Source: Takifugu bimaculatus (lineage: Eukaryota > Chordata > Actinopteri > Tetraodontiformes > Tetraodontidae). From it: DNA of 64,000 bases. Under the pieces are notes generated by a model, which did no database searches, was not told where the DNA came from, and saw nothing but the letters and a program-made list of their open reading frames with translations. Location: NCBI GenBank assembly GCA_004026145.2, contig CP034996.1, positions 9,051,891 to 9,115,890 on the forward strand. Reading direction: 5' to 3'. Shown here piece after piece: positions 1 to 13,279 of the stretch (the first letter of the stretch is position 1; every line of letters starts with the position of its first letter). The position numbers and the translations under genes were made by a program.

Positions 1-2354
1 ATGCTCCTGCCGCTGCGTAGGTTCCAGATGCATCATAGCCTCCTGATGAGACATCATAGTTCCCAGATGCAGAGCTGTAGCTTCCAGACGAGTTATCGTA
101 ACCCGAAGCGTCGTATGTCCCTGGCGGTGGGTAGGACGCTGAGGTATTGAAAGTCGGGGGTGCTGAGTATGTCCCTGGGGGTGCGGTGTCAGCAGAGGAG
201 TCCTGTGTCTGAGTGGTGGCGGGTGGTGGCGGGGGCGGGGGTGGAGGTGGGTTGGTGTAGGCATATTGGAGGTATTGGTACTGCTGGTACTGCTGATACT
301 GCTGGTACTGATGCATCTGCTGATAGTACTCTGTATAAGATCTGCAGCAAAAAAAATATGACAATTACAAAAACACTCCCTGGTGTGAAACGCAGCTCTA
401 CAAGCCAAATCACTGAAGGTGTCACTATGCTGACGTGAGTGTGTACCTAGCCACTGGATCCACCCCCTCAGGGGCATTTGTAGTGGACGCAGACTCTTCG
501 GGCCCTCCACTCGGCGTAGGCAGCAGCGCCCGGCGTTTGGGTCTGGTCTGAGCAAATGAGCCAGGAACAGGGTCAGGTAGGAGGGGTGCTCGATTTCCTC
601 TGATTGGGCTACGGTCCCGCTCAGGTTCTGTTGTCGCTGTGGTGGTGCTGGTCTTTTTCCCTGCCTGCTGCTCAGCCAGTATCTTTAATAAAAATAACTG
701 TTCATGTACACTGAAACTTTTCAATATGAACACACATTTGAAAAGTACCTTTTGTCCTTCTTGAAAGAACTTGGCTCTTGCTGCTTCAAAAAGCACTGTT
801 GGATCTGGTCCAGCTGGCGTCTCCACTTCTTCTACATGAGCTGTATTATCGTGGTTAGGTTATATCCTGGTAAACCTGGTCAGCCACAGATCCATACACC
901 TGACTAGCAAGAGCTCCATATATCATCCCATCTGCACCCTTAGAGCTTGTGATCCCTTTAAGAGCGGCATAGGTGGGGTCGAAGGAAGTGGTGTTGAAGA
1001 AGGAGTTGTGAACACTCTGTTGGACCTGAAAACATGGAAGAGGCTTTTCAAGATTCTCTTCTCATTTGTCTATTGAACAAAACCCGTCATGGAAACACAC
1101 ACAAAATGTAAGGCGAGTTAAAATTTAAATACTTAGAAATGATTTTCCCCCAGCGACTTCTCACTATTCCAAAGATAGAAATCAAGTATTGCAAAAGTCC
1201 GGCTGAAGATCCCACTGACCTGTATGGGCAGTCCGGCCGCAGCTGCTGCAGCTGCAGCAAGAACCGCTGCCTGGCTCTGATGCTCAATGGACAGTGGGGG
1301 TCTTGGGAGAAGCCCACCTTCATGGAGAAGGAAAAACATGAGTGCATGTTGGCAAAAGCAAAAGATATGCACAAATACTGAGCCTTGAACTCTTCTGCAC
1401 CTGTTGAATTTCCTCCAGACACCATCTGGTTGACCAAAGGTTGAGCTTTAGAGAGTTCAACAGCCAACTGACGACCCTTAAACATGGTCCCGTTGAGCGC
1501 ATCGATAGCTGCCATGGCTTCTTCTTTCCTTTCCATGTGCACAAAAGCATAGCCGACGTTTGAACATAACCTGGCTGTGAGGAATACAGAACACACATGA
1601 TAGTTTAAGACATTCCACTTGTTGAACGTCAGCCTTCACTTTCCTTTGTTTTCAGTCCATCGAACTTTCAAATTAATTAAATTATCAGCTTTATTGTTAC
1701 GACAGAAAAATCCAGCCATAAAATGGATCTATTCCTTTCATCTGAGAGAAAATAAATGAAGATATTTTTATCTTAAGAGCAACAGAAAGCAAGCGAACAC
1801 ACTTAATTCATTAGCAAAACCTGCTGCTCCTCCTAAACAAGCAGCAGTGAGGATCTGTAACAAGCTGTTACTCACCTTTGACCTTATCGCAATCCAAAAC
1901 TCTGCCAAAGCTGGCAAAAAGCCCATGCAAGTCATCAGCTGAGCATGTTGCACTAATGTTCCCAACAAAGACTTTGGTGGAGTTTGGTGGGCGTGCACGT
2001 GATTCTTCAACCACCAGAGGTCTGCCTCTGTACTCTTTACCATCAAGATGCCGTATGGCCCTGCAAGCCACGAGAATACTTATTATCAACAGGTACAATA
2101 GAAATGAAAACAGCAGAATTATGAACAGACCTAAATACAAGTCAACCTTCCCAAGAAATGTTTCAGGAACAGAGGTGTATCTGCCAGCTTTACCTGTCTG
2201 CAGCTCCTTCTCCTTTCAGGGTAACAAAGGCATACTGCCTGAGCAGGGAGCAGGTGTTGATTTCTCCATACGGAGCAAAAAGCTTGTTGAGCTCATCCTG
2301 AGTGGCATCGATAGGAAGATTCCCCACGAACAGCTTCACGTTCTCACCGCTCAT
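1..2354 (-). CDS. rbm14: RNA-binding protein 14-like, two RRMs (3' end outside window)
   Basis: Nuclear RNA-binding coactivator/paraspeckle-type protein. The start ATG at 2354 opens RRM1 (KLFVGNLPIDATQDELNKLF). Coding exons are about 2354-2194, 2060-1876 (RRM2 with KVFVGNISATCS), 1574 to about 1411, about 1324-1222 (Ala run ending GLPIQ), about 1026-870, about 835-757, about 680-450 and about 345-1. RRM2 carries the insert ARLCSNVG before GYAFVHM, which I remember from fish rbm14b-type proteins. The C-terminal part has a basic/proline segment, Tyr-Gln repeats (YQQYQQYQQYQYLQYAY), a polyproline stretch, and then Ser/Gly/Tyr-rich low-complexity sequence (GSYSSASGNYDVSSGGYD) typical of RBM14 prion-like tails. 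The protein continues off the left edge. The junction near 826-870 does not splice cleanly (see findings). Choice between a and b paralogues is not possible from sequence alone. Confidence 0.82.
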
Positions 2355-2959
2355 CTCTGAATCAAGAGCATCTGCAAGAGGCGACAGCGTGCTTCCATTA
2401 AGGCGGATTTCAGCTTCGTTTTTATTCACAAATATGTACAACAGGATTTGGTTAAAGCGCATTTAGGAGGACTGGAATTTGGCTAATTGCGTCACAAGTG
2501 TATCGTGTGTATTTGTTCACTCCAAAAACTTTAGGTCGCCGAGTTCCCCACAATTACTAAACCGGCATTTGTGGCGTATGATTAGCAAACCTAATCATTT
2601 ACGAGTCGAAAACATCGAATTAGTAGTAGCTAAGACCCAAGCCCGGTTATATTAACAACATATGACAGTGGAGACGTACACTCGGCTTTTGGGTTTGTTG
2701 TAAGCTGAATCCACAATAGTTTAAAGATATGGCCGTAAGTTAGCTAAAACTACAACCGCTGGCCATTTTGTTAAAGCGTCGATGGAGCTAATGTCGGCTA
2801 AGCTAAATTAGCCTAAGCTAACGAAGATATTTTTTATTATTACGTAAATGAATCTTCGCCTAACATCACGCTCTCCCATGTGCAACAGTTACTGCCCAGT
2901 ATATTTTAATGCCAGTGGTGTACAATTGAAATGTAAATCGTAAAATGTATTTTTTCCTG

Positions 2960-3320
2960 CTTTGAAGCAACAGACTCTTCTTACCCAACGCGGCCGTGGA
3001 GCTGTAGTTCAAACTTCACATCCGGTTCCGGTCATCTGACTCAATGCGCTACACAGACGCAATCGCTGCCACGAAGGCGCAGTTTCACCGCGTTTTCGCA
3101 AAATGTTAATAGAAGACTTCCCGATCATTTTCAAATTGTACTTTTGCTATTATAGATACATTTAATCACGACAGAATCCAAAAGCAACATGCATTTCGTG
3201 CAATTTGATTAATATTTATTAAGGTGTAATCAGGTGTTAACAGAGGAGGAGCCATGGAAGATTGGCTTCTTCCGATCTGGGAGCGCAGGTTATGACTACC
3301 CAAGTGAGAGACAAGTTGAC
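2960..3320. promoter_or_regulatory. Shared head-to-head promoter region rbm14 / rin1
   Basis: A probable non-coding first exon of rbm14 lies near 2990-3013 on the minus strand, ending at a GTAAGAAG donor. The segment holds an ETS-like CCGGTTCCGG site at about 3021-3030 and CpG dinucleotides (GCGGCCGTGG). The rin1-type gene starts on the opposite strand within about 900 bases, so the two may share a bidirectional promoter. A short upstream ATG at 3253 on the plus strand in a good context gives a 13-codon frame ending at 3294, possibly an upstream ORF in the rin1 leader. No TATA box was recognised. This is inferred from position and motifs only. Confidence 0.4.
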
Positions 3321-3908
3321 TTTCTCGTTGTGCTGAAGTTTAAGGAAGAGTCGGGAGCATGTCATCATAACGTGTGGAATCAGACGGGATAAAGAGAAAG
3401 TCACGGTAGAGGTAAAAACCTGGATCAGACGTTACAAGCTGGGTATTTATACAGCAGGAAAAATGTGCGCAGTACATGGAAAAGGGAATGCAGTTAGGAA
3501 GAACGCGCTCACATCGAAGCAAAAGTATAGGCTTATTTAAAGTGAGATATAACGTTGTAATCATGTCAAACTACACTGTGTATATATTTTGAGCAGTCTT
3601 GTTTGTGGGCCTAGATTATATTTCCTAGATTATGCGTCGTTTTGTGCCTATTCACTCACCTTCTGTCTGAGCTGCTGCCTTTTACCAAGTCTGGGCTTGC
3701 TGTCCCAATCCAGGTGGATTTATTACACAGGTGTGAGTATGTCTCTGTGTGTGTGCAGCCATCCCAAATATCTTCCCATTGGGAATGTGAGCTATAAATA
3801 TACAGTAGCCACCTTTAATTCGACATTAGACAGCATCCATGATGATCTGCCGGATAGTCTACAACCATATTCATTTGGTGTGTGTCTATTATTGTTGTGT
3901 ATTTGTAG

Positions 3909-6396
3909 ATGGCACAACAGCAGGAGCCACTTTATGATTTCCCTGAGCCCGCTCAGCCATCAGGGCACAAGTTTGCAGGGCATCACAGAGGACGGGGCTC
4001 CCTGAAAAGCATCAGCGTACTGGACCGTCTCCTGCTCACAGTTCCTGTCTGGTTTCAGCTGTCAATTAATCCAGCTACTGCGCTGCATATCCTGCAGAGG
4101 GAACCTCCTGGGGTCAGAGCCACATACACTTATCCTCAAGAAAGTACACAGTCACACACACACGTCTCTTAAACCTCGCGGGACCTTTCCCAGACTCATG
4201 AATGCATTCTGTGTCTGACAGACCTTCCTGGTGCGCAAATCCCGCACATCTCAGCGGAATGTGCTGTGTGTACGTTTGGCCGATGAGAGCGTACCATCCT
4301 TTGTGCAGCAGTTCGGGATCAGAGAGGAGCAATCCAGTGAGAACACTTTGTAATGTCGGATTTCAGACCATCGAATTTGAAATTAGATTTTTTTTTAAAG
4401 ACTAGAATTACTGATCAAAATCAGACGGTCAGTAGAGTAAATACTTGTTTTCAAGGAAAATGTCTTAATTTCCACTAAATTTGTACATAGCTAAAAATAG
4501 AGCATAGACTTTAAGTGTGATTCATTCCTCAACTGGGTGTTTTCTCTCAGCTCTGTCTCTGGAAACATCGGCCATAAGCTTTCCAGACCTCCCGAGACTA
4601 GTTTCCTTCTACTGTGTGAGCAGGTGAATGTCACAGATTCTCTTTTCTCTCCGGTCCATTGTTTCATTCCTGCACTGATCACTCTGCATCCTCTCTGTGT
4701 GTCAGAGATGTGTTACCCTTTCCTCTAGAGCTTCCTGAGGCCATCGCAAAGGCAACATCGCACAAAGAACTGGAGTCCATCTCACATATGGGAATAGGTT
4801 GGTGATCGTGTTTCCATTTGGTACAGGCATTGTAAACATGGACGTAAATAAATACACTTAGATTTACTTAAGGTTTATTGCCAGAAATTTGAATTTATTC
4901 CCAGAAAGCTATACTGATGTATCATAAATTAATTTACTTGTATTTCTATTAAAGTTTGGTTTAACTTTCACAAACGTTTCAATTTGCTGTTTTTGCTTTT
5001 ATGCAGGAACCTTTGGGCAGCATTGAAGTAAAGCATGCTGTGTTATGTTTCCATGTAGTAGATTAGGAAATGTAAAACCACAAATATGTGCAGGCCTCCT
5101 AGAGGATTAAATCACACCAGACACACACATCTGCCCAAGCTCTGTGTTACAGCGACGTGGTAGTTACAGGCCACAGGAAATGTTATTTCAATCAAGCAAG
5201 TCAGAGTTTAACTTTCCTCAACACCTTTTGTAGAATTCTGGAATTCACACCTCAATGTCCGCGGCCCCCGGGAGGCACCTCTGCCTCAGAAGGATCAGGA
5301 GAAGCCAGGCAGCATAAGCACAGCCCCTCCTGGCCCTGCACCACAGACAAGTGCTTCACCTCAGTCTGACTCAGCTCCACGGTCTGATTCAGACAGCCTG
5401 TCAAATGCCAGCAAAGCTCCTGCTCCTGGTTTGACCTTGTTCCATGAGTTTTGTCCTATTAAGACACGCAGCCCCAGAGAGCTGGACTGTGGCTCTGGCC
5501 AGGGTGCCCTCTGCTTCATCAACCCCCTTTTCCTACAGATGGAGAGCCCACTGTTAAGAAGACGCATGTTCAAACGCAGCCTTAAGGTTCGTGTTTCCAC
5601 AGAGACGTCGACCCTGCTGTCGCCCCCACTCGCTCCTCCACCTCCACCCCCTCTGATGCCCAAGTCCAAGGGAAAGAGTAAAGGTCTTCAAGAAATCCAA
5701 GGCCAATGTAAAGCCAGTCAGATTGTTCAGAAACAGACAGAGGACAATGCCAGTGAGCCTCCACCTCCTACCCCTCACATCCGACTGCAGCAGGAGCAGA
5801 GCCCCACACAGGCTTCATCTCAGCTCCCAGCAATAATGGAGCAGCTTCCGGATAACTCAGACTACATGCAGCCCTCACCTGTGATCAGCTCCTTCCACCC
5901 TCCCTCACTCTCTCCATACTTCTCCCCATCTGCACCTTCTCTGACACCTCAAGCTTTTCCCAAAGCACCATCTCCTCTTGAGTCTCCTTCACTCTCACCC
6001 TATCAATCCCCATCTCTTTCTCCCAAGATGCTCAGCTCAATGTCTCTACAGAGCCTGCCCAATGTGTCACCTTCTCTTTTTCCTTATCAGTTTCCATCTC
6101 TTTCACCTCTGATCCCATCCAATTCTTCTTGTACCTCTCTTTCCTTCCCCCCTTTTACTGCTCCTTTGACAATAGATCAGCAGGGATCAGACAAAGGAGA
6201 TGAGGAGGCCATTGCAGGAATAGATTGCAATGATGAAGGTGGTGAGATAAATGGAGACGACGGGCAGGGTTTGCTTTTACAGATGGACACTGTTTGTCTG
6301 AAGGACGCAGAAAGCTGCTGCTCCTACATTGGCCAGGAGAGGGTGGAAAAGAGTAGACCACCCCAAAGCAATGAAACGCGTCTCAAGTCGGATTGA
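3909..6396 (+). CDS. rin1: RIN1-type SH2 protein lacking the VPS9 and RA domains
   Basis: RIN1 is a RAS effector and RAB5 guanine-nucleotide exchange factor that also activates ABL kinases. Exons 3909-4112, 4222-4336, 4551-4623, 4706-4797 and 5234-6396 keep phase throughout and give 548 residues (human RIN1 is about 783). The N-terminal EPLYDFPEP is followed by an SH2 domain with an intact phosphate-binding FLVRKS motif and the RIN signature HKELESISHMGIEFW. Then come a proline-rich region with LFHEFCPIKTRSPRELD, CFINPLF and KVRVSTETS (all RIN1-like) and repeated SPSLSPYQSPSLSP. It ends in an acidic tail and a stop at 6394-6396. No VPS9 or RAS-association sequence is found before the poly(A) signals at 6573 and 6706 or before dpp3. 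The ATG sits directly after an AG acceptor-like site, so a 5' exon could add residues. Confidence 0.85.
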
Positions 6397-6705
6397 GATA
6401 AAGAATTAAATCATTGTGTACAATCACATTATATCAGAGGAAAAACGCATAGATTCTACGTGCATAATATAAGAATGTGTATTATTTAACATTTTACACG
6501 TATACCAAAGTCAATGCCTTTACAGACACAGGTGTTGATTGTAGATAAACATTGTGAATATATACATCGGTGAATAAATATGTGCATAGTGATTTTTAAC
6601 TTAAAGTATTTTCAAATAACCATCAATCCTCTTGTTTTGCATGTTTTCACTGCAGACTTTCCTGTAGCATTTTCAACTTTGTATTTCTTGTTTCAATTTT
6701 GTTTG

Positions 6706-6711
6706 AATAAA
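6706..6711 (+). terminator. Poly(A) signal of the rin1-type gene
   Basis: AATAAA about 310 bases after the stop codon. A second AATAAA is at 6573-6578. Their presence supports transcript termination here rather than splicing onward to a missing VPS9 region. Confidence 0.55.
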
Positions 6712-6879
6712 TCTTTCAGTCATTTTATCTCAACATAATGGCTGCTGCTTTGCTCCATACAGAGAAGAACATTACACAGAAACACAAAACTAGACACCAG
6801 ATATTCAGGATGAAGTTCTCTTTCTCTAAAGTATCTAGATGTTTATGCATAAATGTACATCCAAGAATTTAGAATTCTT

Positions 6880-7260
6880 CATATCATCCTTTCAACCAGG
6901 TGTTGAAAGATTCTGCTCCATCTTGACATGAGAGCATCCCTCAGCTGCTGCACATCTATGAGGAGAATCTCCTGCTCCACCACATCCCAAAGCTAATCTA
7001 CCTGATTCAGTTCTGGTGACTGAGGAGGTGCCTGCCCCCTCCCCAGTCATTATGATTATTCAGAAACCAGTTTGTGTTGATCTGAGCTTTGTTAAATGGC
7101 AGAAGTAGCCATCAGAGGATGGTCCACTGTGGTCCTACAGGGATGGAGATGGTCCGCAACACCTTAAATGATACTCATTTGTTACTGAGGGGCCAAAAAG
7201 TGTGCCAAGAAAATACCCCCTACACCATTACACCACCAGCAGGCCAATAGTTACAATCTT
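6880..7260. repeat. Dispersed teleost repeat fragment
   Basis: The text from TTGACATGAGAGCATCCCTC through AGAAGTAGCCATCAGAGGATG to GTGCCAAGAAAATACCCCCTACACCATTACACCACC resembles a family of interspersed sequence I remember from many fish genomes. It has no open frame and I cannot assign it to a transposon class. It fills most of the gap between rin1 and dpp3. Confidence 0.5.
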
Positions 7261-7505
7261 GAAGTAAATTACACACATTTAGTCTGTTACAGAACTTTTT
7301 ATTAGAAATGTGTGGCATCAGCGTAGCACTACCATTATTAAATCCTTAAACCATGGACTGGCGCTATATGGATTTGTGGCCGACATCTCCGCAGCGTTGT
7401 GTGGCCCTGTCAGCTGGCAGTTTATGTAATCATTGAGAATCACTTATGCAGATAAACAAAAAGCGTTTCTGATACTGTCTCTTAAGACTGAGGCGTCGCA
7501 TCCAT

Positions 7506-10500
7506 CTAACTACACCAGCAGGGGGCGTCGTTTCGGCTCATCTGCAAAAGGTCAGACTCCAACTTCTCAACATCATCTTGGAAGCGTTCGACAAATGAGC
7601 AAATCAAACCTGCTGCACTGCTTTCATATTCCACTAGCTCTACAGCATCTCCTGGAAAAGACATATGAAAAAGAGGTGTTTTAAACACTGCTTGTAAAAT
7701 CACAGGTGAATTGTGCTACAGAAGCATGTATTTACCATTGATTTTGGTGTTGGCCTGGACAAACATCTTACGAGCTTCCTTCCTGAGCAGCACTGTTTCC
7801 CGCAGACGCAGGAAGTTGTGTGTGCCGCTGTCGCTGACTGTGGAATACTTGTCATAGAGAGCCCGACCACCTTCCACATCGGCTGTTGATTTGAAAACCT
7901 ATGGGTAGGAGACACATTCATTACTTATTTTAATTTGCCACCGAGTCAAAATGTAAATTTGAGCTTCCCCAATTAGTTTCCTAATTAGTTATCTGACAAA
8001 ATGTGTATGTATAGATCTCAAATACATTTAAAATAAATATATAATGGTGGTAATGGAATGCTGATTGAACCCCATAGTCAATTAAGACCATTAAATTTAG
8101 AAATATTTCGTTATTAACCGCAACATGTTGCCACAACGCACCTGCAGTTTACAAAGGAACCTGTGGATGGCGCTCTTGCCCACAGTGTGGATTTTGCTTC
8201 GGTCCAGTCTGATGCGAGCATCAGGTTTTCCATCCTGACCTGTCACCTCCTCCAGGCTCACGAGGTCCTCCCCAGCCTCAATCAGAACACGCAGGATTAC
8301 GAAACGAGCCTGCATGTGAGCCTGACACACAGACACAGATACACACACGTTCAGGCAACATTCGCTGTATACATTTCCAGAAGTTTATGTAAACAGAGGC
8401 CGACATTATGCAAGCTGCACAAATCCAAACTCAAATCTAAATTTATTACTCTATAAGGAACACATCTGACAGCAACACGTCTGCACATCGACTGCTCATC
8501 TAAACACACGTGACGCAACACTGAGTACCACTGGAAATCCAACCTTCAACCAAACATTTACACATGATGACTTTGTGCTGCGACACAGTCGATGTTGGAG
8601 GGGAGCGGTATTGGCATCACCTGTCTCCAGCTCTTGCTTTCGGGAGTGTAGAACTCAAGGCCCAATAGTCCGGCTCGGACCATGCTGAGCCAGTTGATGT
8701 ACACCACCTCGTCTGCATTTTGACCCTCGTGGCCAAAAATACTGGAAGGTTAAGCAGATAAAACACACCTGGAATTCATCACACTTGAAAAAGAAACTAT
8801 GGTTTGTCAAATAACTGTCCATCAGTCTGTCTGCATTAGTATCGGACAGGACATTCTACACGACTGGGACATTCATGAAGATACAGAGTGTTATAAATTG
8901 GTGGACCTGAGCACGTCCCTGTTGAGACACAGGTAGAGTCCAACACACTCAGCCCGGCATTCTTCATAAGAGGAAGCGATCGTTGAGAATTTGCTGTCCC
9001 ATGTCTCGCTGCCCAGATACCAAGTGGACACCTGGAAGATGTAGTGATGCTTTTAGAGTCCTTTAACCAAAAGAATAGCAGCTAAACAGCACAGCTCACC
9101 TGTTCTCCAGTCTCTGGGTTGATCACCTTTTCTCGGTCAAAGTTAAACTTGCCATTGTCATCCTGGAGAAAATGGATGGTCAAACCAAAGTAATAAATGA
9201 CAACTCATTATATTAGCATAGAAAAGGTACATCAGTTAAAATGATTCAGATCAAGTTACCTGGACAAACAGCTTGCCACTTCCATGTCCCAGTAACTCGT
9301 GTAGTCCAACCTGCACCTCAAAGGACGGTCCCTTCCACTTAATAAAGGAATCCTAGAAAGAACAACACATGTGTAATTCAATGTAGGAGTCTGCAGGAGC
9401 CACAAGAACCCCTCTGGAGTCCATTACCTTGTCCTCTTCGTCTAAGAAAGTCAGTTTCTCTTTCTGTGTAGCATAGGCAACAGCCAGGACGTTGCCAAGA
9501 GACACATTTTTGAAGCCCTCTGACTGTCTGATGTCATCGTCTGCGCATAAAACAGTCACAAATGTTAACTCGCTAAAGTGTGGCACTAGTCCCCACGTGT
9601 GGGTCATAAAGCAAACGCACAGTTCGGTATGTTGATGCCAGCTGGAATTCCACTCCCAGCGAAGGTGAGGACATCCAGTGAGGTAAAATCAGGCTTGAGG
9701 AAAGTGTCCTTCTCAAATTCTTGCGGCCAGGGCAGCTCAGGGAGCAAGACTTCAGCAGAGCTCACCAGTTTGGCAAAACGCTGACTCATGGCCTTGTTCA
9801 CGACTGCAACAAAACCTGGAGGAGACGGCTAAGTCAAGCAGGAGAGGAACAGGTCTGTCTGACAGTTTGTGTTTGAAATTTTCGCACCACCCTAAACAGA
9901 GAAAATCAGAGCTGGACAACGTGAAGCTGACTTCTATCTTCAATACAAAAACAATGTTTTAATTACCCTCAAACTCTCCTCTTGAGCCAAAGGGGTCTCT
10001 GTAGCTTTCAATGAAACCAATGTAACTGATGGGACAAAAGTAGACACAGACAGGTTACTAAGACAGTTAATTCAAATCCATGAGTGGTTTAGCATCATTG
10101 TGGTTTAATGGGCTCACCTTTCAACAATGGGCCCTTTGTCTTTAATCCAGTAGCGCGAGCCTTCTTTATGGGCTTCGACTGAGCCAAAGGTGAAGCTACG
10201 TCTGTATTCCTCCAGCATCCGTCTCTGGTTCTCGTTGGCAGCATAGGCCTGTATTTAGCATTTGGAAACACAGCAAAAACATTACAAAATGGAAACGGTG
10301 GCAGGAAGAGTGTTGACTCATAATCCCGCGGCCTGTGCTGCTGTATCACATCACCAACATCCCACAAAACCCTCAGGCTGCATTTGTTTTTTTAGTCCTT
10401 TCACTCCAATCAAAAGCTTTCCTGACAACGAATAAATGGTCTGTTGCATCACTTCCTGCTGTGCGGAAAAAAATCCACAGTGAACAGAATCATTCAAAGC

Positions 10501-12135
10501 ATGGATTTACCTGTGCTTGCTGCAGGTAATGGCTGACTTTCTCCATGAGGGCAGCATAGTCTCCTCTCTTGACAGAGAATTCTTTGTCTTCAAAGTTGAA
10601 AGAGCCGCAGCATGAATCACACTCCCCATCCACTGCACAATCTGAAACCACAGTAACACAAGTCAGATAGATGAATCTCTCTCCAACCACTTCATTATAA
10701 TTAGAGTCTACATTAATGTCATAGAGTAAAGTCTAAATATTATCTCTTGCACAACTTCTGACCTTTCTGCACAGCTGAAGCCAAACGCACTTCGTAGCAG
10801 ATTTTACCACCATTCTCCCTCTTAAACAGACGGGTGTTGTAAGCCGACAATTTCTAGAAGACAAAAGGAAAACAACTGAAAGTCTCTAGAAGACACCATT
10901 AGAGGATGAACCATTAAAAACGCGAAACGAGTCCAAATGAGGTGCAAAAATCAACTAAAAAAAAAGCAAATTAAGGAATATTTTACCTTTGAATCAAGGA
11001 ATTTTTGAGCTAGCTCAGCATCTTCCAGACAGCAGTTTCCTGAGAAGTAGGTTGTTATTCCCTGAGGAACAGAAGAAAGACAAAAAACATGACTCAAGCT
11101 TTTCCTCTTGGTCCTGCTCCCAACGTACTTCATCCAAATCTGGCTATGGGCGGCCAATTTAAACACAGCGCTAAATAGCTGAGGAAAGATGAGGACAGCA
11201 AAGAAACAAGCCAGCCATGAAAATGCAAGAATGCACTAATTCCTAATGACCAGAAATCTCATCTTAATATTTGTCCAATCCACCAGAGGAAAATGGTTCA
11301 CAGCTGGCCTAAAGTCTACATTCAGAGATGCCAGTTCCAACCTTGTCACCCAGCCCCAGCTGTTTCTGTCTGTCTTCCAGGGAGAACATGGAACAAGAGC
11401 AACCGTTCCATAGAGCCTCCATCTCATTGGGCTGCTCCTGGAATGCCTGGCTGGCCTTCACCAGAGCTTCCAGCTTGTCCTAGATAAACAGACCACAAGA
11501 GCAGGTAACTTCACTAAACAACACTACAGAGCATCAGAGTTGTTAAACTGGTCAAAAGTATTTGTGTTGAACTTAATTACTTCTTACCTTTGGAATATTT
11601 GGAATGAACTTGGTGTCTCCAAAGGACTTGTAGTTTCCCATGTTGGCATAAAGACCAGCTGCATATACCAAGAAGGCCTAAATACGACACAAATATGCTT
11701 GTTTCTCAACTACTGTGTGGTTTTAAGGGTGTCCTACGAAGCACAAGGAGCCTGTTACCTTGTATTCCTCAGCACTCAGTCCAACTGCTGTGGCGACTTG
11801 CTCCAGCTGTGCAGGCGTCTCTTTCCTGAAGATCCTCTGCAGCAAGACAAAAATGTCTGCCGACTCTGGAGAAGTCTGCAGCAGCACTGCCAAACCACCA
11901 TACCTGGAACAAAGTTTTTACCCTTTGGTCAGTAGTGTTCATGTCTTGTCTGACGTCTTGTCACATCAGTCATTTTAATAAAATTGGTGACTCGACAGAA
12001 ACAAACTCACCAAGCAGCACGTGACATATAGTGTGCATACATCTTTTCTTGTGGTGAAAGCAAACGGAAGGCCTCACCACAGTCGAGTGCCGATACACCG
12101 ATGTTATTTGGCAGGTAGTACTGAGAGTCCACCAT
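7506..12135 (-). CDS. dpp3: Dipeptidyl peptidase 3 (zinc metallopeptidase M49)
   Basis: Cytosolic aminopeptidase that removes dipeptides from short peptides such as enkephalins and angiotensins. About 18 exons follow human DPP3 end to end. The start ATG at 12135 begins VDSQYYLPNNIGVSALDCGE, and the last exon ends at 7506 after ...DVEKLESDLLQMSRND. The zinc site is intact: HELLGH at 9284-9301 and EECRAE near 8943-8974 on the minus strand. Other family blocks include KDKGPIVE, SYIGFIESYRDPFGSRGEFE, GSGIPAGINIPN and VAYATQKEKLTFLDEEDK. Splice junctions checked at 12011/11901, 11759 and 11588 are canonical and in phase. Length is close to the usual 720-740 residues. No break was seen, so this should be the functional gene. 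Confidence 0.95.
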
Positions 12136-13279
12136 CTTCACAAAGTTCACTCCTACAATACTGGGCTGTAGTGGGATGCTGAACAATGAGGACAAGGAAA
12201 AGGAGTTTGACCAGTTCTTAAAGTAGCAAATATTTGCACAAAATTTAAGACTTCAACTGTGCCGATGGTGAAACTGCTTTGTTGTCTTCAATTTTAATTG
12301 TAGCCCACTTTCCACTCCCAGCATAAATTTAGCATCACATGTTGTGAAAAGTTGTTTCAACCGTTGATAAAGTTATGTGACACTTATGTGACAGCAAGGT
12401 CACTTCTGAGATCTGACTTTATCCTATGAGTGACCTATTTTTAATACCCAGGTATGTGACGCAGAACTTTCTGAGGACCTGCCACTTTTATTTGGTTGTA
12501 CATTGCCCAGTGGAAAGTTTGAACCTTGACATCTGCAGGCTGCTGTGGTTACTCCTTTTTTCTGATTAAACATAGCACAGTTAGACGCCAGGTCATCGGA
12601 GAGGACACTTGACTTCATCTTTTCTTTCCACCTGAGCGACATTCTGGACACTGTCACTACTCTCAAGGTTCAGCTCCCCAGACCCAAAACCGAGTCCCAG
12701 ATGAAAGAGGGTCAAGCCCCACATTTGTCAGCTAATCATCAAAGAAAGTTGGACAAAGTACAAAATCGTTGACTTCAATTACTTTGGCGCAAAGTCTATT
12801 TGCAAAAAGACGAACTATATAAAGTTTGTCATTTATTTTGCTTTAATATTGAAAAAGGTCGTGTTACAGTTACAGCACTGATCCACACTACTAGTGAAAG
12901 AATTAGATACCAATTGTTGTTAGGTTAGGACAGCTAACAGCACGACACAAATTCGAGTCAGAAATTGATACTGAATGATTTCTCAGATCTATTTAAATGT
13001 AATTTTGAACTACTTACTTGCACAGCAACGTATTATTTGTGAATTTCCTATGCCGATTTAAAATTAACCTTCTGTCAGAAGCTGTTCAAGCCTCTTGTAA
13101 CAGATAAATAATTCCAGGCTAATTCCTGGCTATTGTTAGCTCCTAGCATTTATGCTAAAACCAACGTACAGTATTTTATCTTTGCCATTACGCTGCGTGC
13201 ATTACAATTTCCCGATTTTCATCAAGTGCATCTTATTAAGTGCCCGTCCAAAAATAAAAAGGGAACTGCATACTCAAAA

